The translations under genes and the position numbers were made by a program. The notes under the pieces are model-generated. The model saw only the letters and a list, made by a program, of their open reading frames with translations. It did no database searches and had not been told where the DNA came from. Positions 1 to 7,400 of a stretch of DNA of 8,027 nucleotides are shown in pieces. How positions within the stretch are numbered: the first letter of the stretch is position 1; each line of letters opens with the position of its first letter. Source of the stretch: Candidatus Brocadiia bacterium (GTDB lineage Bacteria > Planctomycetota > MHYJ01 > JACQXL01); the NCBI GenBank assembly GCA_020062035.1, contig JAGUXD010000195.1:1-8027 (forward strand), given 5' to 3'.

Positions 1-485
1 CTAAGAAATTAAACTGGCGACCCGGGATTTATTCTGCCAGATATGCATCTCTTGATGGGAAAGATAAAAACTCTTCTGATGAGGCAAATAACCAGAAATT
101 ACTAAACCAACTTAATGGTTTAGCGCTTTCCAAGAGGACCGCTCGTTATCACTCATCGGTAGTGATTGCCGAACCTGACGGTAAGATAATTGCTAAAGCA
201 GAAGGCGTCTGCTGGGGCAGGATTGGCTTAAAGCCAAAAGGCAGAAACGGCTTTGGCTACGACCCGATTTTTATACCAGACCTAAAACTGCAAGATATAA
301 ATCCCAAGTCCTCTGCCAAAGGCGGACCCAGTAGGCAAATCCCAAATCTCAGAACCTTTGGTCAACTCTCTATAAAATACAAGCATCTCATCAGCCATCG
401 TGCCAGAGCAATTAGCAAAATACTCCAGTTCTTATCTGAATTTCTTGATAATAATAATATAGGAGAATATAAACACGAATATTAA
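1..485 (+). CDS. rdgB: RdgB/HAM1-family non-canonical purine NTP pyrophosphatase, 3' part
   Basis: The enzyme hydrolyses dITP, ITP and XTP to the monophosphate and pyrophosphate, keeping deaminated purines out of DNA and RNA. The frame is open from base 3, giving about 160 visible residues; the N-terminal third lies outside the window. Family motifs appear in order: PGIYSARYA (bases about 21-47), RTARYHSSVVIAEPDG, GRIGLKPKGRNGFGYDPIF (about 216-273) and the closing ISHRARAI block (about 390-413). An internal GTG at 162 is not the start, because family sequence continues upstream of it. Between DPIF and the TFGQLS block there are about 28 residues where RdgB normally has about 8. The extra 20 include SAKGG, encoded by a palindrome. 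The extra residues fall just before the last helix, so activity may be kept. Stop is TAA; guaB follows 46 bases later. Confidence 0.93.
   Translation, partial: KKLNWRPGIYSARYASLDGKDKNSSDEANNQKLLNQLNGLALSKRTARYHSSVVIAEPDGKIIAKAEGVCWGRIGLKPKGRNGFGYDPIFIPDLKLQDINPKSSAKGGPSRQIPNLRTFGQLSIKYKHLISHRARAISKILQFLSEFLDNNNIGEYKHEY
312..326. repeat. Palindrome inserted in rdgB, encoding SAKGG
   Basis: Six-base arms (tctgcc and ggcgga) pair around an AAA loop with one G-U pair. The sequence is nearly the same as the perfect palindrome at 5364-5378 and is read in the same frame. It lies in the middle of the extra residues in this RdgB. A 9-base direct repeat, AAATCCCAA, flanks it at 299-307 and 337-345. 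Confidence 0.7.
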
Positions 486-496
486 AATATAATTTC

Positions 497-525
497 TTGA
501 CAGATTAGAAGAATAAGGATATATA
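497..525 (+). promoter_or_regulatory. Sigma-70-type promoter of guaB, probably leaderless
   Basis: The -35 TTGACA (497-502) is a perfect consensus. After a 17-base spacer comes the -10 TATATA (520-525). Only six bases separate the -10 from the ATG at 532, so the transcript should start at or next to the start codon. The only SD-like sequence, AAGGA at 515-519, would then lie upstream of the transcript. It would serve only read-through RNA from rdgB, at a long 12-base spacing. Confidence 0.6.
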
Positions 526-531
526 TTATTT

Positions 532-2001
532 ATGGAAAATAAATTTATCCATCAAGACGGTTTTACCTTTGATGACATCCTTTTGGTGCCTCAGTTTTCT
601 GATGTTGTTCCCACCATAGTTGATACAAAAACCTTATTCTCGCGCCATATTAAACTGAATATTCCGATTACCTCATCGCCAATGGATACCGTTACCGAAG
701 CCAATCTGGCGATTGCCCTGGCACAGGAAGGTGGTATTGGAATTATTCATCGCTCTCTCTCCATAGAAGAACAGGTCAGAGAAGTAATAAAGGTAAAACG
801 TTCAGCCAGCGGTGTCATTTCTGACCCGATTTGTCTTTCGCCTGATGAGACCATCAAGACCGCCAAAAAGATTATGGCTGATTATAATATCTCCGGTATC
901 CCGATTGTTCTATCTGATAAAAAGTTGATTGGTATCTTAACTATCAGAGACCTTCGTTTCCAGAAATCCGAAGACAAAAGAATATCTGAAGTAATGACCA
1001 AAGATAACTTGGTTACCGCTTCACCTGATACCACATTAGAACAGGCAAAACAAATCTTACATAAAAACAAGGTTGAAAAATTGTTATTGGTTGATAAGAA
1101 CCATTATCTCAAGGGTTTAATTACCATCAAGGACATCAATAAAACCTTGCAATATCCGAATGCCTGTCGTGATAAATTGGGTCGGCTTTGTGTTGGTGCG
1201 GCAGTCGGCGTTAATCCTGCTGAAACCGCCGAAAGAGTATCCGCACTGATTAAAGGTAATGTTGATGTAATCGTCGTGGATACTGCACACGGACATTCTG
1301 CAAATGTGATAAATGCGGTTAAGAATATTAAGAAAAGTTTTGATATGGATGTTGTTGCAGGGAATGTCGCAACTACTGATGGGATACTTGATTTAGTCAA
1401 GGCCGGTTGCGATGCAGTCAAAGTCGGTATCGGTCCCGGTTCTATCTGCACCACAAGGGTTATTGCCGGAGTAGGTATGCCGCAGGCAACTGCTGTTTAT
1501 AACTGCGCTAAAGTAGCAAGAAAATACAAAGTGCCTGTAATTGCAGATGGTGGTATCAGGCATTCTGGTGATATTACAAAAGCAATATCGCTTGGTGCAA
1601 GTTCAGTTATGATTGGTGGCTTATTTGCCGGGGTAAATGAGAGCCCAGGCGAGGTCTTTTTATTTAAGGGCAGGACATATAAGGTCTATCGGGGAATGGG
1701 CTCAGAAGGTGCGATGGTAAAAGGCACCAAAGACCGCTACGGACAGCAAGACATTACCGAAAGAGATAAACTCGTGCCCGAAGGCGTAGAAGGAAGAACC
1801 CCTGCCAGAGGTCCTTTGAGTGATTTGATTTATCAGTTAGTCGGGGGCCTAAGAGCCGGGATGGGCTATTGCGGAGCTAAAGATATTCCGACCCTTCAGA
1901 ACAAAGCCAGATTTGTTAAAATTACTTCCGCTTCTCTAAAAGAAAGCCATCCACACGATATCGTTATTACCAAAGAAGCACAGAATTACTGGGTAGAATA
2001 G
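532..2001 (+). CDS. guaB: IMP dehydrogenase
   Basis: Converts IMP to XMP with NAD+, the rate-limiting step of guanine nucleotide synthesis, in the cytoplasm. At 489 residues it has the usual bacterial length. Order: N-terminal [10 protein letters not shown] and PMDTVTEA; two CBS domains at about residues 95-205; D250 in VVDTAHGH; the active-site loop GPGSICTT with nucleophilic Cys306; [11 protein letters not shown] (about 338-348) for phosphate binding; [10 protein letters not shown] (about 386-395); the catalytic Arg402-Tyr403 pair in the flap (DRY); and the C-terminal [12 protein letters not shown]. All key residues of the family are present, and the CBS pair is intact, so allosteric control by purine nucleotides is likely. 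The ATG is supported by the family N-terminus and by the promoter just upstream. It may also be read through from rdgB. The stop codon is five bases from the outer end of the large inverted repeat. Confidence 0.98.
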   Translation: MENKFIHQDGFTFDDILLVPQFSDVVPTIVDTKTLFSRHIKLNIPITSSPMDTVTEANLAIALAQEGGIGIIHRSLSIEEQVREVIKVKRSASGVISDPICLSPDETIKTAKKIMADYNISGIPIVLSDKKLIGILTIRDLRFQKSEDKRISEVMTKDNLVTASPDTTLEQAKQILHKNKVEKLLLVDKNHYLKGLITIKDINKTLQYPNACRDKLGRLCVGAAVGVNPAETAERVSALIKGNVDVIVVDTAHGHSANVINAVKNIKKSFDMDVVAGNVATTDGILDLVKAGCDAVKVGIGPGSICTTRVIAGVGMPQATAVYNCAKVARKYKVPVIADGGIRHSGDITKAISLGASSVMIGGLFAGVNESPGEVFLFKGRTYKVYRGMGSEGAMVKGTKDRYGQQDITERDKLVPEGVEGRTPARGPLSDLIYQLVGGLRAGMGYCGAKDIPTLQNKARFVKITSASLKESHPHDIVITKEAQNYWVE

Positions 2002-2116
2002 TCCTGCACATAAATTATTCGGTATCCGCCATATTAAACTCAACATTTAAGTATAACCAAATGTGGTTCAAAAGGTTAAAACCTCTTGGTATTTCACACA
2101 TTAGGTATCTTGCGTT

Positions 2117-2133
2117 CTGGCACGGTATTTGCA
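2117..2133 (+). promoter_or_regulatory. Sigma-54 (-24/-12) consensus, rightward
   Basis: CTGGCACGGTATTTGCA matches the RpoN consensus YTGGCACG-N4-TTGCW at every fixed position, with GG and GC exactly 10 bases apart. Transcription would begin near 2144 and run through the central hairpin, then antisense to the HEAT gene. It lies inside the left 20-bp arm of the inverted repeat. The match is certain; use as a promoter is inference. Confidence 0.5.
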
Positions 2134-2201
2134 GATGAGTGGCGGGTGAAATCGCCTCATTTCCCAACCAATGTTTTAGTATCAATCCATTGTCTGTTTT
2201 T

Positions 2202-2243
2202 CCCTTCCCGCCCCCTCACCAGAAAAATGGTGGGCGGGAAGGG
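2202..2243. repeat. Central GC-rich hairpin of the inverted repeat
   Basis: A 12-bp perfect stem (2202-2213 with 2232-2243) is followed by a 4-base bulge on the left and a further 4-bp stem (ACCA 2218-2221 with TGGT 2228-2231), closed by a GAAAAA loop. Neither strand shows a clear T tract directly after the stem, so a standard intrinsic terminator is doubtful. It could still slow polymerase arriving from either convergent gene. Confidence 0.75.
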
Positions 2244-2310
2244 AGAAGGTGATAGGGTTTTATTCTGAAGCAAGATTTCACCCGTCACTTCCGCTGTGAT
2301 GCCTCACCAA

Positions 2311-2327
2311 AGCAAATACCGTGCCAG
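2311..2327 (-). promoter_or_regulatory. Sigma-54 (-24/-12) consensus, leftward
   Basis: On the minus strand the sequence is CTGGCACGGTATTTGCT, again a full match to YTGGCACG-N4-TTGCW. It is the mirror copy of the site at 2117-2133. Transcription would start near 2300, cross the central hairpin and run antisense to the 3' end of guaB. Activity is unproven; no activator gene is visible in the window. Confidence 0.5.
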
Positions 2328-2387
2328 AACGGATCTTTCCCACGGGTTAATATGGCGGATATCCCATTATGTGTGGTAGCATCTTTA

Positions 2388-3245
2388 TTATTCCGGGAAT
2401 GAATTCTTGTTCTTAAACCACCAATCTTCCCATTCTTTAGATGCATCAATACGGGACGAGTGTCCCATCATCGGATTTACATTTGGCGCATCAGACCATT
2501 TGGTTATTTGTCTGAGTATATCAGAAGCATAACGCGAGACCTGTTCATCTTCATTACCTGTTTCCTTAATCAAAATAGGAATGACTTTTTTCTTTCCTTT
2601 ACTAATGATTGTTTCTTTTGTCTTCTTTTGGTCTTCGTCACTCTGTTTAGGCATTTCTTTTAATAGGGGGAGGATTTCCGAATGAAGTGCCTCATCTATT
2701 TCTAATTTCGGTTTGGGGGTCTTTTTGGGAGGCTTTTTTTCTTCGGGCATCTTGGTTTCTTCTGCTTTCTTTTCTACTTCAGGAGTTTTTTCTGGTTCTT
2801 TAGGTTCGGTTTCAGTAGTCTTGCTTATCGCTGGTTTTTCGGTCTCTTTGCCTGAAAGCAAGATGATTATAACCACCACTAAAATAACACCTGCCACGAT
2901 TCCGATAATCAAAGGTGTTTGACTTTTCTTCTTTATTTCTAATCCATAAGTGCCTTCATCTCTTTCTGTTTGTTGTTTTGTGAGACGACCTGAAAACGAC
3001 TTTTTCCTCAATCCAGTAGCGACTATCCTCTTTTTAGCAACTGCCGGAGCAGTCATTTTCATAGCGGGTCTTTTGTGGATACTCGTTGGTTGTCCTGCTG
3101 GTTGGGCTGGTGGTTCTCGTGTAGGCACAACATTTATCGTCTGACATCTCTGACATTTGAATTTGGTTCCTGGTTGCAATTGAGTGATATTGTATTGTGT
3201 CTGACAGGATGCGCAGGACATAACAATATTTTCACTATCTGGCAT
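2388..3245 (-). CDS. Membrane-anchored zinc-ribbon protein with HEAT-like C-terminus
   Basis: Not a named family that I recognise. The 285 residues show four parts. An N-terminal zinc ribbon has C11-x2-C14 and C31-x2-C34. A basic, Pro/Ala-rich linker follows (about 41-108). One strong transmembrane segment lies at about 111-131 (PLIIGIVAGVILVVVIIILL). After it comes a Lys/Glu/Pro-rich low-complexity stretch (about 132-182). The last part (about 186-248) looks like one HEAT-type helical pair (KKVIPILIKETGNEDEQVSR, SDILRQIT) and leads to a final W272..W275-W276 motif. Zinc-ribbon proteins with HEAT repeats and a W..WW end are common in Planctomycetota, from memory. With no signal peptide, the ribbon probably faces the cytoplasm and the tail the outside. 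It is the second gene of an operon, 11 bases after the dehydrogenase, with a strong SD. The role is unknown. Confidence 0.85.
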   Translation of the reverse strand: MPDSENIVMSCASCQTQYNITQLQPGTKFKCQRCQTINVVPTREPPAQPAGQPTSIHKRPAMKMTAPAVAKKRIVATGLRKKSFSGRLTKQQTERDEGTYGLEIKKKSQTPLIIGIVAGVILVVVIIILLSGKETEKPAISKTTETEPKEPEKTPEVEKKAEETKMPEEKKPPKKTPKPKLEIDEALHSEILPLLKEMPKQSDEDQKKTKETIISKGKKKVIPILIKETGNEDEQVSRYASDILRQITKWSDAPNVNPMMGHSSRIDASKEWEDWWFKNKNSFPE

Positions 3246-3250
3246 ATAAG

Positions 3251-3258
3251 ACCTCCTT
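3251..3258 (-). promoter_or_regulatory. Strong Shine-Dalgarno site overlapping the upstream stop codon
   Basis: On the minus strand AAGGAGGT lies five bases before the ATG at 3245 and overlaps the TAA of the dehydrogenase gene (3257-3259). This fixes the start of the zinc-ribbon gene and supports coupled translation within one operon. It contrasts with the gene starts at 532, 4357 and 4449, which lack a well-placed SD. Confidence 0.85.
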
Positions 3259-4357
3259 AAATGGATAGAGCGATTCCGACACTATCGCCTATCTTTTTTA
3301 GATTGAGAAATGTCTTTTTATAAAGAGGGATACCGCTTGTTAGGTGTTCTTCTTCCTTTTCAAATTCCCTTTCACCGGCAACAAAGATACGGGTTTCGCC
3401 TTCTTCCTTGGCTGAATTCTTAAGCATCCCGATAAGATTATCCATTGTCTCAGTGAATTCATCAAGATTTCTAAACCCATCTATGCTAATTGCACCAAAG
3501 AAATGACCGATATTAGAGGAAGTTGCCTTACCATCTACAGGACGTTCTATCAAAGAAAGGTAATTAGCGCCTGTCAGGACCGCACAGAGGATATCAATCA
3601 TTACAGATAAGCCATAGCCTTTATATCCGCTGAATTCAGCCCTTCCGCCCAGCGGTAAAATTCCGCCGCCTTTGAGGACCTTATTCGGGTCTGTGGTCGG
3701 AGTGCCAGTATTGTCAACGGCCCAACCTAATGGCAGTGGTATTGATTTGCGTTGGGCAACCTCTATCTTACCAATAGGAACAACTGTTGTTGCCATATCC
3801 AGCACAAAAGGTTTTTCTTTATTACAAGGTGCGGCAAAACTAATCGGATTCGTGCCGATGATGCTTTCTCTTCCATAAGTCGGAACCGCAAGTGGTCTTG
3901 AGTTAGTAAAACATAGTCCGAGCATATTATGTTCAAGCGTCATCATCGCGTAGTAACCTGCGATTCCGAAATGATTACTATTTCGCACCGCGACCCACCC
4001 AGTTCCAGCTCCTTTTGCCTTCTTAATACAACGTTGCATTGCTTGATAACTAACAACCTGGCCTAATCCGTTTCCGCCATCTAATAAAATACTTGAAGGT
4101 GTTTCTCTGACAACAGAGATTCTGGCGACCGGCTCTATCAAACCGGTTCTGATGCGGTCAACATAACGAGAGAGCCGACCAACGCCGTGCGACTCTATAC
4201 CACGCAAGTCCGCTTTTACAAGAACATCCGCACTGATATAGGCATCATCAGCAGGAACGCCCAATTTCACAAATACATCACGGACAAAATTACGCAAAAC
4301 GTCCGCTGAAACAAGAACCGTCTCTTCAACAACCATTACATTTTCTTTAATTGTCAT
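3257..4357 (-). CDS. Malate/L-lactate dehydrogenase family (Ldh2) NAD(P)-dependent oxidoreductase
   Basis: A member of the Ldh_2 family (malate, lactate, ureidoglycolate, sulfolactate and 2,3-diketogulonate dehydrogenases), which is unrelated to Rossmann-type LDH/MDH. The 366 residues span the usual length. Motifs: ADLRGIESHGVGRL (49-62) with His57, matching the histidine proposed as proton donor in the family; VRNSNHFGIAGYY (124-136); GTNPISFAAP (168-177); LDMATT (186-191); GWAVDNTGTPTTDP (211-224); GGILPLGG (231-238); GYKGYGL (244-250); and IGHFFGAISI (283-292). The substrate cannot be read from the sequence; a 2-hydroxy acid/2-keto acid pair is likely. The start at 4357 is chosen for the promoter next to it. 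An in-frame ATG at 4336 would drop seven residues, and neither start has a well-spaced SD (AGGAG at 4376-4380 is 18 bases away). It leads the operon with the zinc-ribbon gene. Confidence 0.92.
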   Translation of the reverse strand: MTIKENVMVVEETVLVSADVLRNFVRDVFVKLGVPADDAYISADVLVKADLRGIESHGVGRLSRYVDRIRTGLIEPVARISVVRETPSSILLDGGNGLGQVVSYQAMQRCIKKAKGAGTGWVAVRNSNHFGIAGYYAMMTLEHNMLGLCFTNSRPLAVPTYGRESIIGTNPISFAAPCNKEKPFVLDMATTVVPIGKIEVAQRKSIPLPLGWAVDNTGTPTTDPNKVLKGGGILPLGGRAEFSGYKGYGLSVMIDILCAVLTGANYLSLIERPVDGKATSSNIGHFFGAISIDGFRNLDEFTETMDNLIGMLKNSAKEEGETRIFVAGEREFEKEEEHLTSGIPLYKKTFLNLKKIGDSVGIALSI

Positions 4358-4363
4358 AAAATA

Positions 4364-4392
4364 ATTATAACAAATCTCCTTAATTGAGTCAA
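4364..4392 (-). promoter_or_regulatory. Sigma-70-type promoter of the dehydrogenase operon, probably leaderless
   Basis: On the minus strand TTGACT (4387-4392) is followed by a 17-base spacer and a perfect TATAAT (4364-4369). The -10 ends six bases before the ATG at 4357, the same geometry as at guaB. The AGGAG at 4376-4380 lies within the spacer, upstream of the predicted transcript start, so it cannot act as an SD for this transcript. Confidence 0.65.
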
Positions 4393-4432
4393 ACTAAATT
4401 CTACTAAATATCTTGGAAAATCTGAGAAGAAG

Positions 4433-4438
4433 TATAAT
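4433..4438 (+). promoter_or_regulatory. -10 element of the GH20-like gene
   Basis: A perfect TATAAT stands 10 bases before the ATG at 4449, so the leader would be only a few bases long. No good -35 is seen: TTGGAA at 4413-4418 gives a 14-base spacer, too short for a standard promoter. No SD lies between the -10 and the ATG. It shares a 91-base divergent region with the dehydrogenase promoter. Confidence 0.4.
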
Positions 4439-4448
4439 ATGGTAGAAT

Positions 4449-7400
4449 ATGAAGATTAAAATATTAACGATTTTCGCTTTGATGGTTATAGGGATGTTAG
4501 CAGTTTTCTCAAGGTCCAACATCCCCATCTCCCGGTTAGATATTAGCAGTAAGGTTATTCCGCAACCCCGCCAGATTATCTATGAAGAAAAAACCTGTGT
4601 ATTAGACGACAACTGGCAGGTATTGGTAGAAAGCACCTGCGATAAGACAACGCGTTTATCTGGAGAACTTATTGTTAACGACCTTAAAGAAATCTGGAAG
4701 ACAAACATATCCCTCAAAATAGATGATGGGCTTCTGGGTAGTTCTCGTAAGACGATTATTTTAGCCGTTGCAGGCCGCGATAAAAAGATAGAGAATATTG
4801 CGATAGGGCAGGGACTTGTCTTAAGACCAGCCGTGCATCCGCAGGGTTATCTGATTTCAATCAACCCTGATAGAGATATTGGCGAAATAATACTGCTTTC
4901 TAATGGTTCTGCCGGTATCCTTTATGCCGCCCAGACACTCAGACAACTAATCAGCAAGGATAAGGAGCGAGGTCAGATAATTTTGCCGTCCGGCTTAATT
5001 TACGATTGGCCTGTGTTTAATTATCGCGGGGTTCATATACAAACCGCTCATCCTCGTCCCAAACCGGATTACATCAGGAAAATACTTCATCTTCTTTCTT
5101 TTTACAAGATAAATCTTTTAAGCATGCCGTTATATTTTTCTGATAAAGAGATTGAAGAATTAATAAACGAAGCGAATGATTATCAGATTACTCTGCTTTT
5201 TGATATAACGTCTTTCTCGCCAGAAAATCTTCAGCATCAATGCCGGACAAAATACTGCGTTCATCTTGATAAAAAGCCCGTTGTCTGGGCTGGTGCGGCT
5301 CTTCAAGAAGGCCGTCTTATCCCTAAAATACCCAAAAAGACAATTGTTCTAAATACCTTCATTTCCGCCAAAGGCGGATCTGCCCCGCCCAGGCGGGACA
5401 CAGAGATGCAAGGAAAAGTCCGCATCCGACCAGATGTTGCTAAAGAAAGCTATTACGACCAGATAGAAACTTTCAGGACAGCAGGATTAGAGCAGATTCT
5501 TTGTGTGTGTCCGTTTCAGGATGGCTTTATTTTTCCTGATATCTCTATGTCTTACGATAATATCTATAATGTTACTCAGGCAGGAATAAGACATATTGAA
5601 AAAGACCGGCAGATAATGGGGCTGATGATTTCTCAACGGCTGGATTTTATTGAAACGGTTATTGCACCGATTATTTGGACCGCTGAGTGTGCCTGGTCGT
5701 CTGAGCGATTAGATAGAAAACGTTTCAATAATAATCTCACTTCTTCACTCTTCGGCATACGCAGTTCGGATGCAGATGAAATAATCAATTTACTGTCATC
5801 TGGTAACGAACTTCTTGGAGGATACCATAATCTTGAAGGGTCTCTTTATACAGATCCGTTTAAGAGCCAGATTCATCTGGATATCCCTAATTTTTATGAC
5901 AACTTACACAAGATAAAATCCTTTTCTTATCTGGCTCAACAGAAACTCACTGACCTGAAGCAGAGGGTATTGCGTAATGAGGAAATACTGGATGTCTGGG
6001 AATATCACCACAAACAATGGCAAATATTCGTAGAGCAGTATCTTTTATCCAGAGAGATTGATAGAAAATATCAGAGATTTGTGACTAACTATCTATCTTC
6101 ACCAACCGAACTTAATTATCCTTCTATCAAAAAAGAGTTTGATGAGATATTAGACAAAATGATTGAGAATTACCAGACATATCAGAATAGGTATAAAGAA
6201 ATTTACCTTCAAAGGTATGAGCCCATTTCAGAACAAGACACGGTAAAGCAACTTATTTCAGATGTCAGAACTAAAAAAGATAATTTAGCAGGGGTCTTTG
6301 AGTTATGCACGATATTAGAAGACCTGCCTCAGTCAGAGGAAACAGGTTGCGCTCTGGCGAAGTTGCCTTCCAGATTGACTCGTCCCTTAATAAAAAATCC
6401 ATCTCCATACGACATCTGGATAGAAAGACCGTTTATCTGGTGGGATAGCCGTTGGAATTATCGGGTACTCGTTATTCTTGAGAGTCCTTCTTTCAGGCCC
6501 GTGATTACCCAGGCGAAATTCGGCTATCCTGTAGAGATAAACCTGAACTTCACGCAACTATTAAGAGAGGGAGTGCATAGTATCTCGCGGACTTCAATTA
6601 CACAGCCGGCCTTTGACCCTGATTCGCCTCGCATAGTAGAGTATACTGTGCAGGGAACACCACTGCGTGAAATTGCTTTTCAGATGGATAAGAGCAAAGA
6701 GTTTGATAACCTCTATAACGCGGATGTCAATCTCGTCTGGATAATCAGGGAGCCGTTACTGGAAAAATCGCTCAAATATTTCTACATCTATTTTGATAGT
6801 GTTAAAGAAAAGAAAAGGCCCGCCCCCACAGTGAAATATCCTGATATAGGACTTGAATTATTAAAAAGAAAGACATATTGTTGGATAGAGAATAACCGAA
6901 TCAAGGCACAGATAAAATTAACTACTGATGAAAGACCGTTCTTATCTAACTGGATTATCAAAGACCTTAGCACAGGGCTATTTTCTAAACTTGATTTATT
7001 ATCCGGTGCAGGTGGTTTTATGCGCTTCAGCGCTCAGAATCTGCCTCTAACTATGGCCTTTGCAATAGAAGCAGAAGGTTCTGCCTTAGTGCGTATTAAA
7101 GCACAATCCGGACAGGGTCACACTTATACTTTTAATTTCTATGAGAATTTAGGGCTCTGCGAGGTCTTTACAGATACCCGCTTCAGGGAGTATCATAACC
7201 TCTACGAGATTCCGGAGAAATATCTAAATGCCCCGCAAACTGAGTATATATTTTCTAATTATATCAAGGGCTTACTTCATCTAAAACAGCCGGTACTATC
7301 CATCTCAGAGGATGAGACATTTTATCTGACGCAGAAGATGGCAAAAGGTCTGGTGGTTGCGGGAATTACACCGGATAACCGTCTTACCCATTATCTTACA

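Larger units (their letters stand above)
2007..2374. repeat. Large imperfect inverted repeat filling the guaB/HEAT-gene gap
   Basis: Four matched blocks are nested in order. CACATAA at 2007-2013 pairs with 2368-2374 (7 bp). TATCCGCCATATTAA at 2023-2037 pairs with 2347-2361 (15 bp, perfect). A 20-bp perfect block at 2113-2132 pairs with 2312-2331. CGGGTGAAATC at 2143-2153 pairs with 2274-2284 (11 bp). A GC-rich hairpin occupies the centre. The left arm carries about 60 extra bases between the second and third blocks (2038-2112 against 2332-2346). No protein-coding gene is credible inside it. It resembles a non-autonomous, MITE-like element or a structured intergenic repeat. No clear target-site duplication is visible. 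Confidence 0.8.

Noticed and set aside
162..164. GTG as the start of a short gene
   Set aside because: RdgB family sequence, including the YSARYA motif, continues in the same frame up to the window edge, so this is an internal Val.
882..1454. Open frames on the - strand opposite guaB
   Set aside because: They are shadows of a gene with every IMP dehydrogenase motif in place on the + strand.
2202..2260. Bidirectional intrinsic terminator
   Set aside because: The stem is strong, but no run of T follows directly on either strand. Kept as a hairpin, not called a terminator.
2086..2268. A 60-codon open frame on the + strand in the guaB/HEAT-gene gap
   Set aside because: It lies entirely inside the inverted repeat, has no SD, and its translation is set by the repeat arms and hairpin.
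2001..2388. CRISPR array or tRNA gene in the structured gap
   Set aside because: The matched blocks are inverted and not regularly spaced direct repeats, and no cloverleaf or T-loop sequence is present.
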